Source: Pyrrhosoma nymphula (lineage: Eukaryota > Arthropoda > Insecta > Odonata > Coenagrionidae). From it: a stretch of 64,000 bases of DNA. A program made the translations under genes and the position numbers. A model generated the notes under the pieces. The model had not been told where the DNA came from, ran no database searches, and was given only the letters and a program-made list of their open reading frames with translations. This document shows, one piece after another, positions 42,401 through 54,400 of the stretch (position 1 is the first letter of the stretch; the number at the start of each line of letters is the position of its first letter). The stretch spans positions 139,425,422-139,489,421 of the forward strand of contig OY754329.1 in the NCBI GenBank assembly GCA_963573305.1, written 5' to 3'.

Positions 42401-45400
42401 CTCTTATGCATTAGTAGCTGCCTTAGAAAGGGAACTATATTTTTGTCGTCAAGCACATAGTGATGCATATTGTGGGAAAACTGAAAATAAAATCATATAA
42501 ATATGGGGCTTTACATTCGTAGGAAAGATAGGTAATCCAATGCAACATGATAAAAATGACGTAAATTGTGGGCAAACATTATTTTTGATAATAGGAATAT
42601 GGGGTTTTACTGTGTTATACATAGCACTGATATGCTAGGGTGTCCACAGAATCATGTGCTTCAACAAAAGTTGTAAAAAAATAAATGTCGGCCTAGCAAT
42701 TTTTGAGGGTATTTTGATGAATTAATTGTAATGGATCATAAAAAGAATATTGCTTACCTTAAGATAATGTGTATATGAACTTGTTTCTTGTGGTAGCCGA
42801 TACATACCCACTTTAATTTAAATTCTAAATGAGAACTGGAAGAAACTGTTGACAAAAAAAGCACATTTTGGTTTAAGCCTGAGATAAATTATGTACTTTT
42901 TGAGAATGAGTAAAAAGTAAAAGCAATACAGACTCAGTTCTTTCCTCAGAATGTGTCCCCCCTACCGATATCTCCCACGAAACCCTAGAGGGGATCTAAG
43001 GCTCACAGAACATGTACAATGTAATGTCAAATTCATACAATACAAGTCAATGCACCAGTAGAGCGGAAAAGGTTATACTCAAGTATTGTAGTGAAATGAT
43101 GAATGCATAGCAAATTTTATGGATTATGATGTTCTTTACTCTCAAGGTGCTTTTAATGAGACAGGTTTGCCTCTTCAAACATTGTTCCAAATCCTTGAAA
43201 ATATAACAAATGATGATGGCACGTTACTCGCAAGTTTGTTTCGATCGTGACATCTAAAACAGTGTTGCCGAGAAGTACGATCGCGTCTTGTAAAATAGGG
43301 TAGGTAATTATGACTGCATCTTGACAAAATCATGTCATGTGAGACCGCACTGTTTGAGGGTCTACTTTGTCACTCCTGCTCTATGATTGGTTTTGGAGGT
43401 GAAATGTATAAGTTCTTTTCAAATTATAAAATTAAATCACTATGAATTTTATTAAAGAACTCATAATTGAGTGCATTCTGTAAACCATTTAATCATGAAA
43501 AATATATGTCATCATTAAAATTTTTATGATTTAGATTTTTATTTAAGATTTAAATTATTGGATGTTATATTTTTGTGTTTGCAAACTTGCTTTATTTGGA
43601 AAGAGGTGGCCATAGTGGTGCTCTTAACTGCTTGTGGCTTCTGCATCTATTCATGATTTTGTTCATTCTTTACATATTTGCCATCTTTCTTGTTGCTTTG
43701 TAGTGTCAAGTTAAGCTGAAGAATAAAACCATTGTAACCAATGAAAAATTAGTTCCCTTAAAATATCCACTGTAGTGCAAGAGAGATTTGGAGTTAATGT
43801 AGAATAAAATGCTGTAAAAAGTCAAAAAGCTTTCTATTGGTCAATAAACTCTTGCTAAAGGAAATTATGCATTCTGTTAAAATTGTTGATGATAATATTT
43901 ACTATGCCCCTCAGCTGCAAGTACCAACACCACCAGACTCAAATCAGCCAGCTGGCGTTCCTGAGGACTCTGCAGCATCATCAACTTCTGCCACGACTAC
44001 AGGTGGAACCAAGGTGAACAAGGGTGGTGGTGGCGTCACATCATCCTTAACCACATCATCGTCAACTACTCTGACCAATGGAGGAGGAATCACTGTGGGC
44101 ATTCTCAGGCCTGAGGAGCTGTCCAAAATGTTTCCTACTCCACCTTCGTTGGAACACAATCCGATAGCCTCTCCTTGTCAGGGAGATGGTACTCAAGGGG
44201 AATTGATGTCATCAATGAGTGATGTCTTGATGATTGGTGGCGGACCTTCCAGCACTGGCAGTCTTACTCCTCACTATAAGCAAGAAATATACCCCAACAT
44301 GGGCAGCCCCCAAGAAGAAAATGTGGAGGTATGTGGGAAGTCTTTTTGAAGCTACATAGCCTATTAGTTGAAAATCAAGATTCTAGCAGTGAAATGCATT
44401 GGCCAAATGAGTTTTCACTGAAATATAGCTGCTGCAATACTCTTCAGTGTTATGCTCGAGCGTTTTCTTTGTGGCATGTATCTCAATTATATGCTGTTAT
44501 TATTATTATTTTTTTTTAGAAATTCAGCGAAGTTGATTATTTTCCCTCTTTTATATGTAAACTTATATTGATGCTTAACTGCCGAAATCTACAGTACACT
44601 TGGATTTTACTGTTCTTTTAACTTTGAATATGTATGAAGTGTTATGTACTCCCTTAATCTTTGTCTATTAGTTAATTCTTTTGTTGACCTCTCTTTATTG
44701 CTTAAAACATGTTGTGCTTGAGGGTGTTTTTTTGAATTAAAATCAGAATATTTTCTCCCTTTTTTTACACAGGACTGGTCATACGTCTACCGTCCACCCC
44801 TTACATGCAAACTGGTTGGATCGTCAAAATATGCTCCGCTGACAAATTTACCAAGCCAGAGTCTTCCTCCTATCAATTTGCCATCTCACTGCGTGTACAA
44901 ACCTTCTTGGTTATTCCCACCTGTCAGTATGCAACAACCAGAAAAAGGCTCTCTTAATGGGTAAGTCAGTTTCATGACCCTAATGTGTTTCTTTTGTGGG
45001 GCAGAGGGTTGTATCCCATTTCCTTCATTGTGGTGTTTCACTGTACCATTCCATGTACAGGTGTATTATTTATTGCAGTGGAACTTCTTTACTGTCATTT
45101 TGTATTTTATGCCTGCTGTAAACAGATTCGCTTGATGAGGAGTAAAACCATATCATGAGCAACACGCGACACGACATGGAAAAACATAAGATGAAGTTAG
45201 ATCTATTTGATAGAAATTCGTGGCCATTTATAATCGAGCTGTAGGGTTGAAATTTTCAGGGAATGTTTTTAATCACCCAGTGAGCTGAGAAAAAAAATGC
45301 AAATCTGAGACAGTTTTTGATTTTTTCCCAACTTGACTTCAAATCAATGCAGAGACACATCTTGGGCATAGACAGAAATAAGTTTTTCTATGTGAGTAAA

Positions 45401-48400
45401 TGGGAGAAACAAAAAATTTCCTTGCAGATCAATTTTCTATCACCAATTTAATATGAAAAAAATACACTTACAATGGCGAGACTTGGACTGAAATATGCCT
45501 AAAAGTTAGATTCTCCTACACTCTTTGGCGATTTTTCTAGATGACTTGGCAAAAAACAAATGTAGATGTGGAGCATAGTTTTGCAAATTAATGTTCAACT
45601 AGCAAAAAGTTTGTTTTTGTTGCTTAGTTACAATAATCATCATTCTCGCGAATGTGAGAATGTGTCTATTTAAATGCCATTATCTCTTCAACTATTGGCC
45701 GTCTATGCCCAAAAGTGGGTATTTCTGTAAGCGGAGTGTGTAGGATAATCTAACTCTGAAGTTCTAGTGAAATCGACTTCATGAACTGCGAGCTCCCCTT
45801 GTAAGATTAATTTGCTTGAGGAAAAGATATTGGGACAAATTGGGGAGCTTAATTTAGATTAATTGTTTCATAGTTATTTTAAAACATAATATTCCAATCG
45901 ACCCACAGATTCTGGCCTGATACATTATTTTTTAGATGAATAAACGAAGTTTTTGTGGTTGCTAAAGCTACTTAATGAGAAATTTGTTGTAGAAATGATA
46001 TAGGACTGAATACTATTGAATGTATGTTAATTCAAATAATCGTGATATTCAATTGTTTACAGGTATGCCTGGTTTAGCGCTAGGGATGCATTCTTATGGA
46101 TCTTTGTGCTAATCGAATTTGCGTTAAACAAGATCATTTTAATATAGGGAGGTTACGGATGCATTTCCAGCTGCATAAAAATTGGGTAGCTAAATTCCCA
46201 GAAATCATATACAGTAGAACCTTGTTATGGCGTAAAGGCAAGGGGGTATGAAATGTGCCTTTACACTATAACAAATAATTATGTTACAAGATTTCATCAT
46301 AATTTTTCTTCGGTAAATTTTGAATCTCTGGAAATATTCGACTGGTTAAGAAAGGTTAGAATCTTATATCAGGAAACCATTTATCAATGAATAGACTAAA
46401 CTAAAAAACTTTTTGTCTTACTCTGTGCATTCCTTTACTATACATACTTCCTTTCACTTTCATGGCATCGTATGTTACTCATCCATTTCTTTCAATCTCC
46501 AAGCTTACCCAAAGTTTTCCCTTTATATCATGGTCTTGGGTATCCATCTATCATCCATCCGTCCATTTTATCCATCTTCAGTTCTATATCTCGACCCTGA
46601 ATAATTTTTTTGGTTCTTATGTTAAAATTTTCCAGTCCTGAATGATTTTAGGGTTTCAAAACGTATGACTTTCAAGTTAAGTTTAATTATTTATTTCCTT
46701 TATTCAGGGTTAAATTAGGCCAATGCAGCCCTCTCATAAATTGAACCCTAAACATTACATTACATTTACTCCCATGTCCTGAGTGGAAGAAAACCCACCC
46801 AGGTGGGACTCAAACCCGCGACATTTGGATTAGCAGGCAAGGACACTACCCCTCCGCCACCGAGGCCGGCTACTTAAGTACTATCTATTCCATTTCCCGG
46901 CCATGAATTATTTTTTATGTCGTACATTCTTGAAAATGTGCTGGACCTTAAAGATTTCAGATTATCATGCGTTGAGCTTGCAAAAAACATTTTTAACAAT
47001 CATTTATTGAATTTGCCTGCCTAGAATGATTGTAGCCTGCCCAAAATTATTTTTGCCGACCCTGAATGATTTTTGCTGGCTATAAATAATTTTTGCCAGC
47101 CTGAAAGATTTTAGCCTGCCCTGAATTATTTTTCCCGGCTCTAAATGATTTTTGCCGGTCATGAATAATTTTTGCCGGCCATGAATGATATTTGCTGGCC
47201 CTTAATGATTTTAACAGCCTTTAATGATTGTAGTCGGCCCTGAATGGTTTTTTCCTGCCCTAGTTTCATTCCGTAGAACCTTAGAAACACATATAAAGTA
47301 CGATTGATTAAAGGAAAAGAATCCTCAAGCCCATACAGAAAATTGAAGAAATATGTGAAAAATTTACATTTGTAGTTCATTGTACAGATTTTCTACAATT
47401 AGTGTGCTGAAATGGTGTTTCACAAGGAATATATTCTGCAAGTTTCGTATCGTAGCCGCGTAAAATTTTTGGGGATAAGGCTAAATTTATGCACATAAAA
47501 CTTGGATCTGTTGAAAACGAAGCAAAATTGTTCCAGATGGAGTGATGGGGCTCTCTCAATTTGCAGCGACCACCTAGCCTAGCTTTTTGTATTGCTTTTT
47601 GGGAGCTATCCTCTCCAAGATGAAGAAATGAAGAAAAGCATGCGTGTTTGTCCATAGCTATTTTGTACGGCTTATCTATACGCGCGACGGACTGCGCATG
47701 CGTGAATTGCTGCGTTGAGTTCATTTCTTCGTGTTCACTAACAATAGCTGCGAACCGTAAGAGGTAGTCCATCCATGATGGCAATGATCGGCAGTCGGAG
47801 TATTTACCTACCTTTTATTTAGTGAGGTTTTCTCGCAGTAATAGATTGTGCTGCGCTGAAAGGATTAGTTATGACTTTTGAGTCGGAAATACTTTATAGA
47901 TAAAAGGTGTGCATATTTAAGAAGCTTCCATCATCATGAAACAAAAATCACTTATCCTAGGGCATTGTTAATGCGTGTCTGTACTGGCAATATGCCTTGT
48001 GAATGTGGTAGTTAGAATATCTGTCTAGCTTACCGGCTTCATGGGAGTCTATTCTCTGTAACTCGAAGCTACAGAGCTTTCTGGCAAAAAGATGCTCCTA
48101 GCATGCAACTAGCTTATTAATAAGCTACTTGCTACCATTGGTATTCTCTATCATGGAAGCTACCGGAGAGAGCTAGCAGAAAGCTTGCGGTAGCTTATTA
48201 GGCTCCCACTCGTACTGTGTAACTGCCACGAAGCTACTTTCGTAGCCCCAATAAACTACCACGGTAGCCTCACGTAGCGCGGCCTCCAAATACCCTGCTT
48301 AAATATTGGTCATTTTCTAACTGTTACATCTTTACAATAATCCAACACGGGTATGTTTCTTACATTTCTTAAATGCGCATTCCTTGCACTTTCACTGGGT

Positions 48401-51400
48401 TACGTTGTCATTTTCACCACTTACGGGAGTTTTTCACTAAAAAGATAATAGCTGGAGTGAGGGAAAGCCATATTTACCTTCATTATCTTCGGTAGGTAGC
48501 ATGATTATAGCCGGTAATGGGATACTTTGTGGGCCGTGGTTACGTAAGTATCACCTTTGCATTTCTTTTGAAACCGTTACCTTTGTGTATCATTTAAATG
48601 AATTGAAGCTACGGGCAATTGACGAGAGTAAATAGCACGAATTATATCATTGACATGAACCTTAATTCCCGAATATATTTACGAAAAATCTTATTTCAAT
48701 TAACCAAAACAGCCAAGATGGACGTCGTGCATTCATATTATGCGATTGTTCACGAGATTATGTGAGCAAAAATAGAACATGTTCTAATTTTGCTCGCAAG
48801 ATTATTATTGCGTGGAATGTTTCATGAAACACGATGCACGAATATCTTCAGTGTCTAAAACAGCCTTAAAACCGGTTTCACCAGTTTTATCCACGGAAAT
48901 AACATTGAGACGAGCTATTCTATTAGTTCTAAGAATGACCACCAGAAATGGAGTTTCCGTGAATTTGCTTTAAGAATATTCTCGCACCCACCTTTCGCCA
49001 ACCCTATCTTAACTTCCTGTTACGTTCTTGAGAAAAGTCCATCGAGTAAGTGAATATGGTTGGTAGATAGCCAATTCCTGTACAGGGTGGCGATCGTCAG
49101 GGAAAACCGGGAAAACCTGGAATTGTCACGGAATTTTGAATTTCTGGGAAAGTCAGGGAAAATTCAGGGAATTTTCGTAACAGTCAGGGAGAAATTGGAG
49201 TAGGAAATTCTCATTATTTTTCTACCATTACGTTTATCGGCCAGTCTTTCCCACCCTTTGTTTCACCATAACATTTAACCAACTAAAACTTATGTCCATC
49301 GCTGACGTGCATGGAATAAGTCCCATCAATTCGTGGCACATTCAGTTGTGAATCTTAGTTATTTAGTAGTGAATCAGACGTACAATATATCCCTTTTGAA
49401 TATCCTTATTGCGATATTTGCCTAGTAATGTTAAAATTCATGATCACAATGTATTACGCTAATCACAAGGAATCCGAGGCTATGCTGTTCGGAAAATTTT
49501 ACCTTGCCTTTTTTTTAACTTCCGAGACTTAGCTTGAGAGGTAGCTGGAGCGGCTGGAGCATACTAGCTCGTAGTAAATGCATGCTTGCAGTTCTAAAAA
49601 TATGAGACGTTAATTATTAAAATGGTTATACAAGTACGATGTCACGTGTAAACAAAATCTTACACAAGATCACCTTCGATTCCCATATCCCCCTTCGTGA
49701 AACAGTAAGAAGAGCCCTCCTCCCCTCCCCACCTTTCACGCTCGACGTAATTGGTGAATAGCTAGCTCCTTCTCGAAGCAATTTTGTCAGGTCAAAAACC
49801 ACCTCAAACATGATATTCCTGAATATGATGCTGCCGTTGCCAATTGCCTCCTGTCTTCGCTCGCAGTGGCGCGCTTACGTTTTGTTTGTTTATCCAAATA
49901 GTTTTACATCGCAATTGATAGCAATACTCTTGCAATCAAGGGGTTATAACCACGTTAATCAAATTGTTATTCGCTTCTGAATGACACTCGCGCTCTCTGA
50001 TTTTGATCCAGTCCAAAAACTTGGCTTTGGTTTGTATTTTTCGCACACCCTAGTGATACCTTTGCCGGAGTCCGACAGTAAATTGGCCATTAACTTTTCC
50101 TTCGATGCCTTTTCAGTAATTCTCAGCTTCCCAGAACTACCAAGACACGACTAAAATTTGGATGAGAGTTTAACTTATGAAGATTTAATATATTTTTTCA
50201 TTAGGATGTACGTGTAGATTTTAATGCATTGATTTCAGCTTTTAACATTTTCTGAGTTTTGATGAAAATTTAATTCAGCAGAAATAAAATATTCCGATAA
50301 TAGGTGACCTGTTGGCGATCGGTCAGGGAAATTGTTAAGTCCATCAGGGAAAAGTCAGGGAATTTAAAAATTTGATATCAGTAGCCACCCTGCTGTAGCT
50401 TATTCGAAGCTACCGCATCGGTCCCCATGGTATTTCACTCCACCAGTGTTTTGTTTGAAAACGAGTCTTTCTTTACAATGCAAGTGTTCTTGTTTACGTG
50501 ATAAATTGAGTTAACCTCTAAAATGTGTTTTACTTGTCACAGTTACCCATGTTAAGTTATTTGTAAAAAAAATCATCGTAACCAATGGGTTCAGTGTTCT
50601 CTATTAATCCAAAATTCGATTAAAGAAATACTCGTATGTAGATTTGAATCGGGCGCGTCAGTACTTCAGCGCCATCAACACTCGATGTGGGAACTAATCC
50701 TGTTTGCGTAATAATGAAATAACGACGTCTGGTGGTTCCTCGACGGCTTTACATTATAATGTTATATCAAATATGACGTTACATCAAGGTTGTTACATTA
50801 TCAAACATAGGGGTTTCGTTGGTTCCTTCCTTCAGCTGATGTTATATAAAATTTTACGTTTCATCAAGTAATGTTATAACAAGGTTCTACTGTATATATT
50901 CTATATTTCAATTGAGGGCCTTAGAGTCAAAGTAATGCAAGTAACAAACGTTGTCCAGTGTCACCTGTATCACTTTACTCCAGTAAGAAATGACAAAAAG
51001 CAAAGTAGCTTAAGTTTTTGGCAGCTAGATCGCAGAGCTATACGTTCGAACACTTGAATTCCTTTTCCTGTAGCTACCTGACGGTACTAACTTAGAACAT
51101 TTGCACTTATATAATTTTTTGCGTTTATGTTACTTGTATTACTTTGACTCTCAGGCCCTCAATTAAAAGCCTTGGAAGTACTTGTTGCTATAATCATTTA
51201 TCATTAAAAATATCTTTTAAGATATAAGGTGCTTCCTTAATGTTGTTTTCTCTCATGTAAAACATTTTTTTTGCACGTAGTTTTAAACTTTCCTCTTAGA
51301 AGCGAGTTCCCATTTTTCTTTTGTTTGGTTGAGCTGACATCTATCGGTAGATGGGTAGAACTACTTACTCAGCAGCTACTTAAGGTATAAAAACGAAGAA

Positions 51401-54400
51401 GAGTAAAGGCTAACAATAAGCCAAGTTATGTTAAGTGAGAGCAACTTTGTTAGTACTTGTGACTTGTTCGCCTCAAGGGAGGGGAAAAGTAAAGGGATTC
51501 GGGTTGGCGGCATTGGGAAAGTTTCACTGAGTGAATATAGTGAATTTGTGCAAAACGAGGCATGATTGTATATAGATAATATTTGTAAAATACATTTAAA
51601 ATATGAAATACAATAATATACTGTGATAATAATTCAAATATTTTTTGTGTGCACATACTCATAACAATTATCTCAGCCAGAGTCCACAAACAAGATGAGA
51701 GGAGAGTGAATGCTTGGATTTACTGCTCATAAAACAAACAGGTCCACAGCGAGCTATTTATATAACGTAATACAGAAGCTCCAATTCTGACATGCATCCA
51801 CAAATTGACTCACCCATTTTTTTAATATCTTAATTCTTGGAGTGTCTATAGCTTAAAAAAATAACTTTTCAAGGTGATGTTAACCTCATGAGTATCTTGA
51901 CTTGTTTTGGTGGTGATTTTTGTAATTACTAATAGAATTGTCAACTTGATGCTGGTACATGTTGCCCATGTTGGTGAACCATGTAGTTGGTGTTTGATAA
52001 ATGTAATCCTTGTGAAGGCTTCTGCAGAGTATTTCCAGAGAAAGATCGGGTATTCTACCACGAACCTCCACCTATTTTTGGACAACAGTTTCGCCGACTA
52101 GGCCGGCAATGCCAGCAAAACTGTTGTCTTGAAAATATGGATGTTCACGGTAGAATACCCGAAAGACCACATCTTTCTGATAAATGTGTGTATTAATGAC
52201 CAATTCATTGAATTAAAGTCAGAGTAGTTATGGCAAAACTGCAAACATGTAGTAAATTTTCTGGGGCATGGAAATTGATCGGTATCATTGGAAATAGGAC
52301 TAATCGCAATAGCATGCTTTACTTGGATAATTACAAAACTAGCTTATAACAATGGTCAGTGGAAATGTTTAATGTTTACTCATTCAACCAACAAATTTAA
52401 CCATTTATCATAAAAAGCAAATTACAAATTGTTTTACTGTGTATTATATGCTTTCCTGTCATTTGACAGTCTTTGGGGCCTTGACAGTAAAATAATGACA
52501 CTGTATGCCAAATGAACACACTTGGTAGTCTAGGGATATTTTTTGTGCTGTAGAGACATGATGGTAAGATAAAGGTTAAAGTCGTGGAAAAAATATTACA
52601 TGCTGGATGTAAAATGCTGTTTTATCTTTAATTTTTGATTGTGAATTAGGGAGTGAGAGAAACATTTTAGTTGCCAGCTGTTCATCAAGTATTAAATTCA
52701 GTGGAAAAGACAATGGAAAATTGGTAAAGTTTATAAAGCACTAGTAAATTTTAGTAAATAAAATCATGTATTATCATATGTAGCATGTAGTTATTTATTT
52801 GTTATAAAACCTGAAAAAAAATTATTAAGCATGGAAAAATCATCCGTGGTAATATAATATCAAGGTATTTGTTATGTGTTGGCTAGCATATTATATTTAT
52901 TGACAAAAGTGGCATTTTTTTTCGTAAGTCGAATTGGAAGAAAATCACTAAGTAATAAGTCAATGTTTCTCATAACATTATCCTATATTCTAGGAGTAAC
53001 CATCCTGGTGGCATTGGTTTAGGCTTGAGTTCGGGACCAAATTCTGTTGGGAGCAGTGCACCTACCCACCCAGTGTCTCCTGCAACAACATTAGTTGGAC
53101 CCTACTCGGGTCCAGATGGTCCAGGGTCTGTTGGAGGCCTGTTGCGTGGTAGTGGACCAGCCTCAGTCTCAGTGGCCACCCCTGGACCTCCACCCTATGA
53201 GATGCCTAGTCCTGCCTCCAATAGTTCTCCATACCTCGGGAAGATGAATACACTGGAGGGTGCTGGCCAAGGTGCAGGGGGTGGGGTCGTGGGCCCCCAC
53301 GGCACCCCTCAGATGGTGACCCCGGGTGTAAGGGATGGAAGTTCAGGGTCGGCAATCCCTGTTGTGTCTGTTCCTCCCCCTGAGGCTTCCTCACTCGTCG
53401 TCAATATTCTCCTCTCAGACTCTGTACTCAATTTGTTTAGGGACCATAATTTCGATAGTTGCACGCTGTGTGTGTGCAATGCTGGCCCCAAGGTGGTGGG
53501 GAACATTCGGGGGTCTGATGCCGGGGTTTACTTGACTGAGTCTTTGGGCACGAGTAGTAGTAGTTCAGGGGTGACACCTTCTAATGGCGGATCTTCCTCT
53601 GATGGGACTTCTGGGCCTGCAGCCCTGGAAGAGGACCCAGTTCGCTGCAGTTGTGGTTTTAGTGCTGTGGTTAACCGGCGACTTGCTCATGCATCGGGTA
53701 TTTTCTTTGAGGATGAGGTTGAAATCACTGGTTTGAATGCGGCTGCAGCTGTGGCATTAGCTGCTGAGAGGAAACGGAGATCGCTGGCCCTGCTGGTGGA
53801 TACTGAAGGTAAAATGTCCAGTCGGAGTGAAGTTGCTGCATTGAGTGGAAGTAATACAACTGAAAAGAACATTGGCAACCTTGCCTCTGCACTCGACCAT
53901 GTGCCCCAAAACGTCATTGAGCTAATCAGGGAACAATGCATGATCATCAGAAGCCCAAGTAATGCATTGGTGAGGAGGGTTGCTAGACTCCGACAGCCTG
54001 CTGGTCCAGTAAACCTTGGAGTTGGGGGTCCAACAGCTTATGTTGGTAATTTAACATCCCAGTCATTATCACTGAACATTCTTGAGCTTTCAGATGGGAA
54101 TGAAGTGACGTCAGTTGCTCTAGAGCAAGGAGCAATAGCAATCGGTGGGTTGGAAGCACTGACTGCCCTCTCTGGGCGACAACACCACACCTCAACCATC
54201 ATCCCACCCAGTTCTTCTGAGTTCCCATGTCGTGTCGAGGATGGGCAGAGGACAGCATGTGTGCACAATTGGCCTTTTTTGCGTGCTCGAGGCCCCCACT
54301 GTAATCAGGACATTGTTCGTGTGATGAAAGGACTTAGGCCACTGTTACAAGATGCTGTTCAAAAGAAGTGCACCACACGCCTTTGGGAGGCTCCTTATAC

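Larger units (their letters stand above)
46212..50892. mobile_element. 4.7-kb TA-flanked Tigger-type element, nested
   Basis: It is flanked by TA (46210-46211 and 50893-50894). The ends are CAGTAGAACCTTGTTATGGC and the inverse of CAGTAGAACCTTGTTATAAC. Subterminal motifs such as TTACACTATAAC and TTACATTATAATG also pair. Much of its length comes from later insertions: a SINE (46684-46871), a minisatellite (47015-47263), an AGCTACC-rich palindromic tract (48010-48290) and another element (49083-50392). I could not recognise a transposase; a 135-codon minus-strand ORF at 47377-47784 has no family I know. Confidence 0.7.
44961..52993 (+). other. MED13 intron m-n (nested transposons)
   Basis: This intron of about 8 kb, the largest complete one here, runs from GTAAGT to TTCTAG. 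It holds an inverted repeat (45504-45755), a 4.7-kb TA-flanked element with nested insertions (46212-50892) and a hairpin (52046-52162). The intervals 51.0-52.0 kb and 52.2-53.0 kb show nothing I can support. Confidence 0.85.

Noticed and set aside
47015..47263. CRISPR-like repeat array
   Set aside because: Units are contiguous 20-bp tandem repeats without unique spacers in a eukaryotic intron; it is a minisatellite.
47377..47784. 135-codon minus-strand ORF
   Set aside because: No family features recognised; it lies inside a transposon and may be a chance frame or an unknown remnant.
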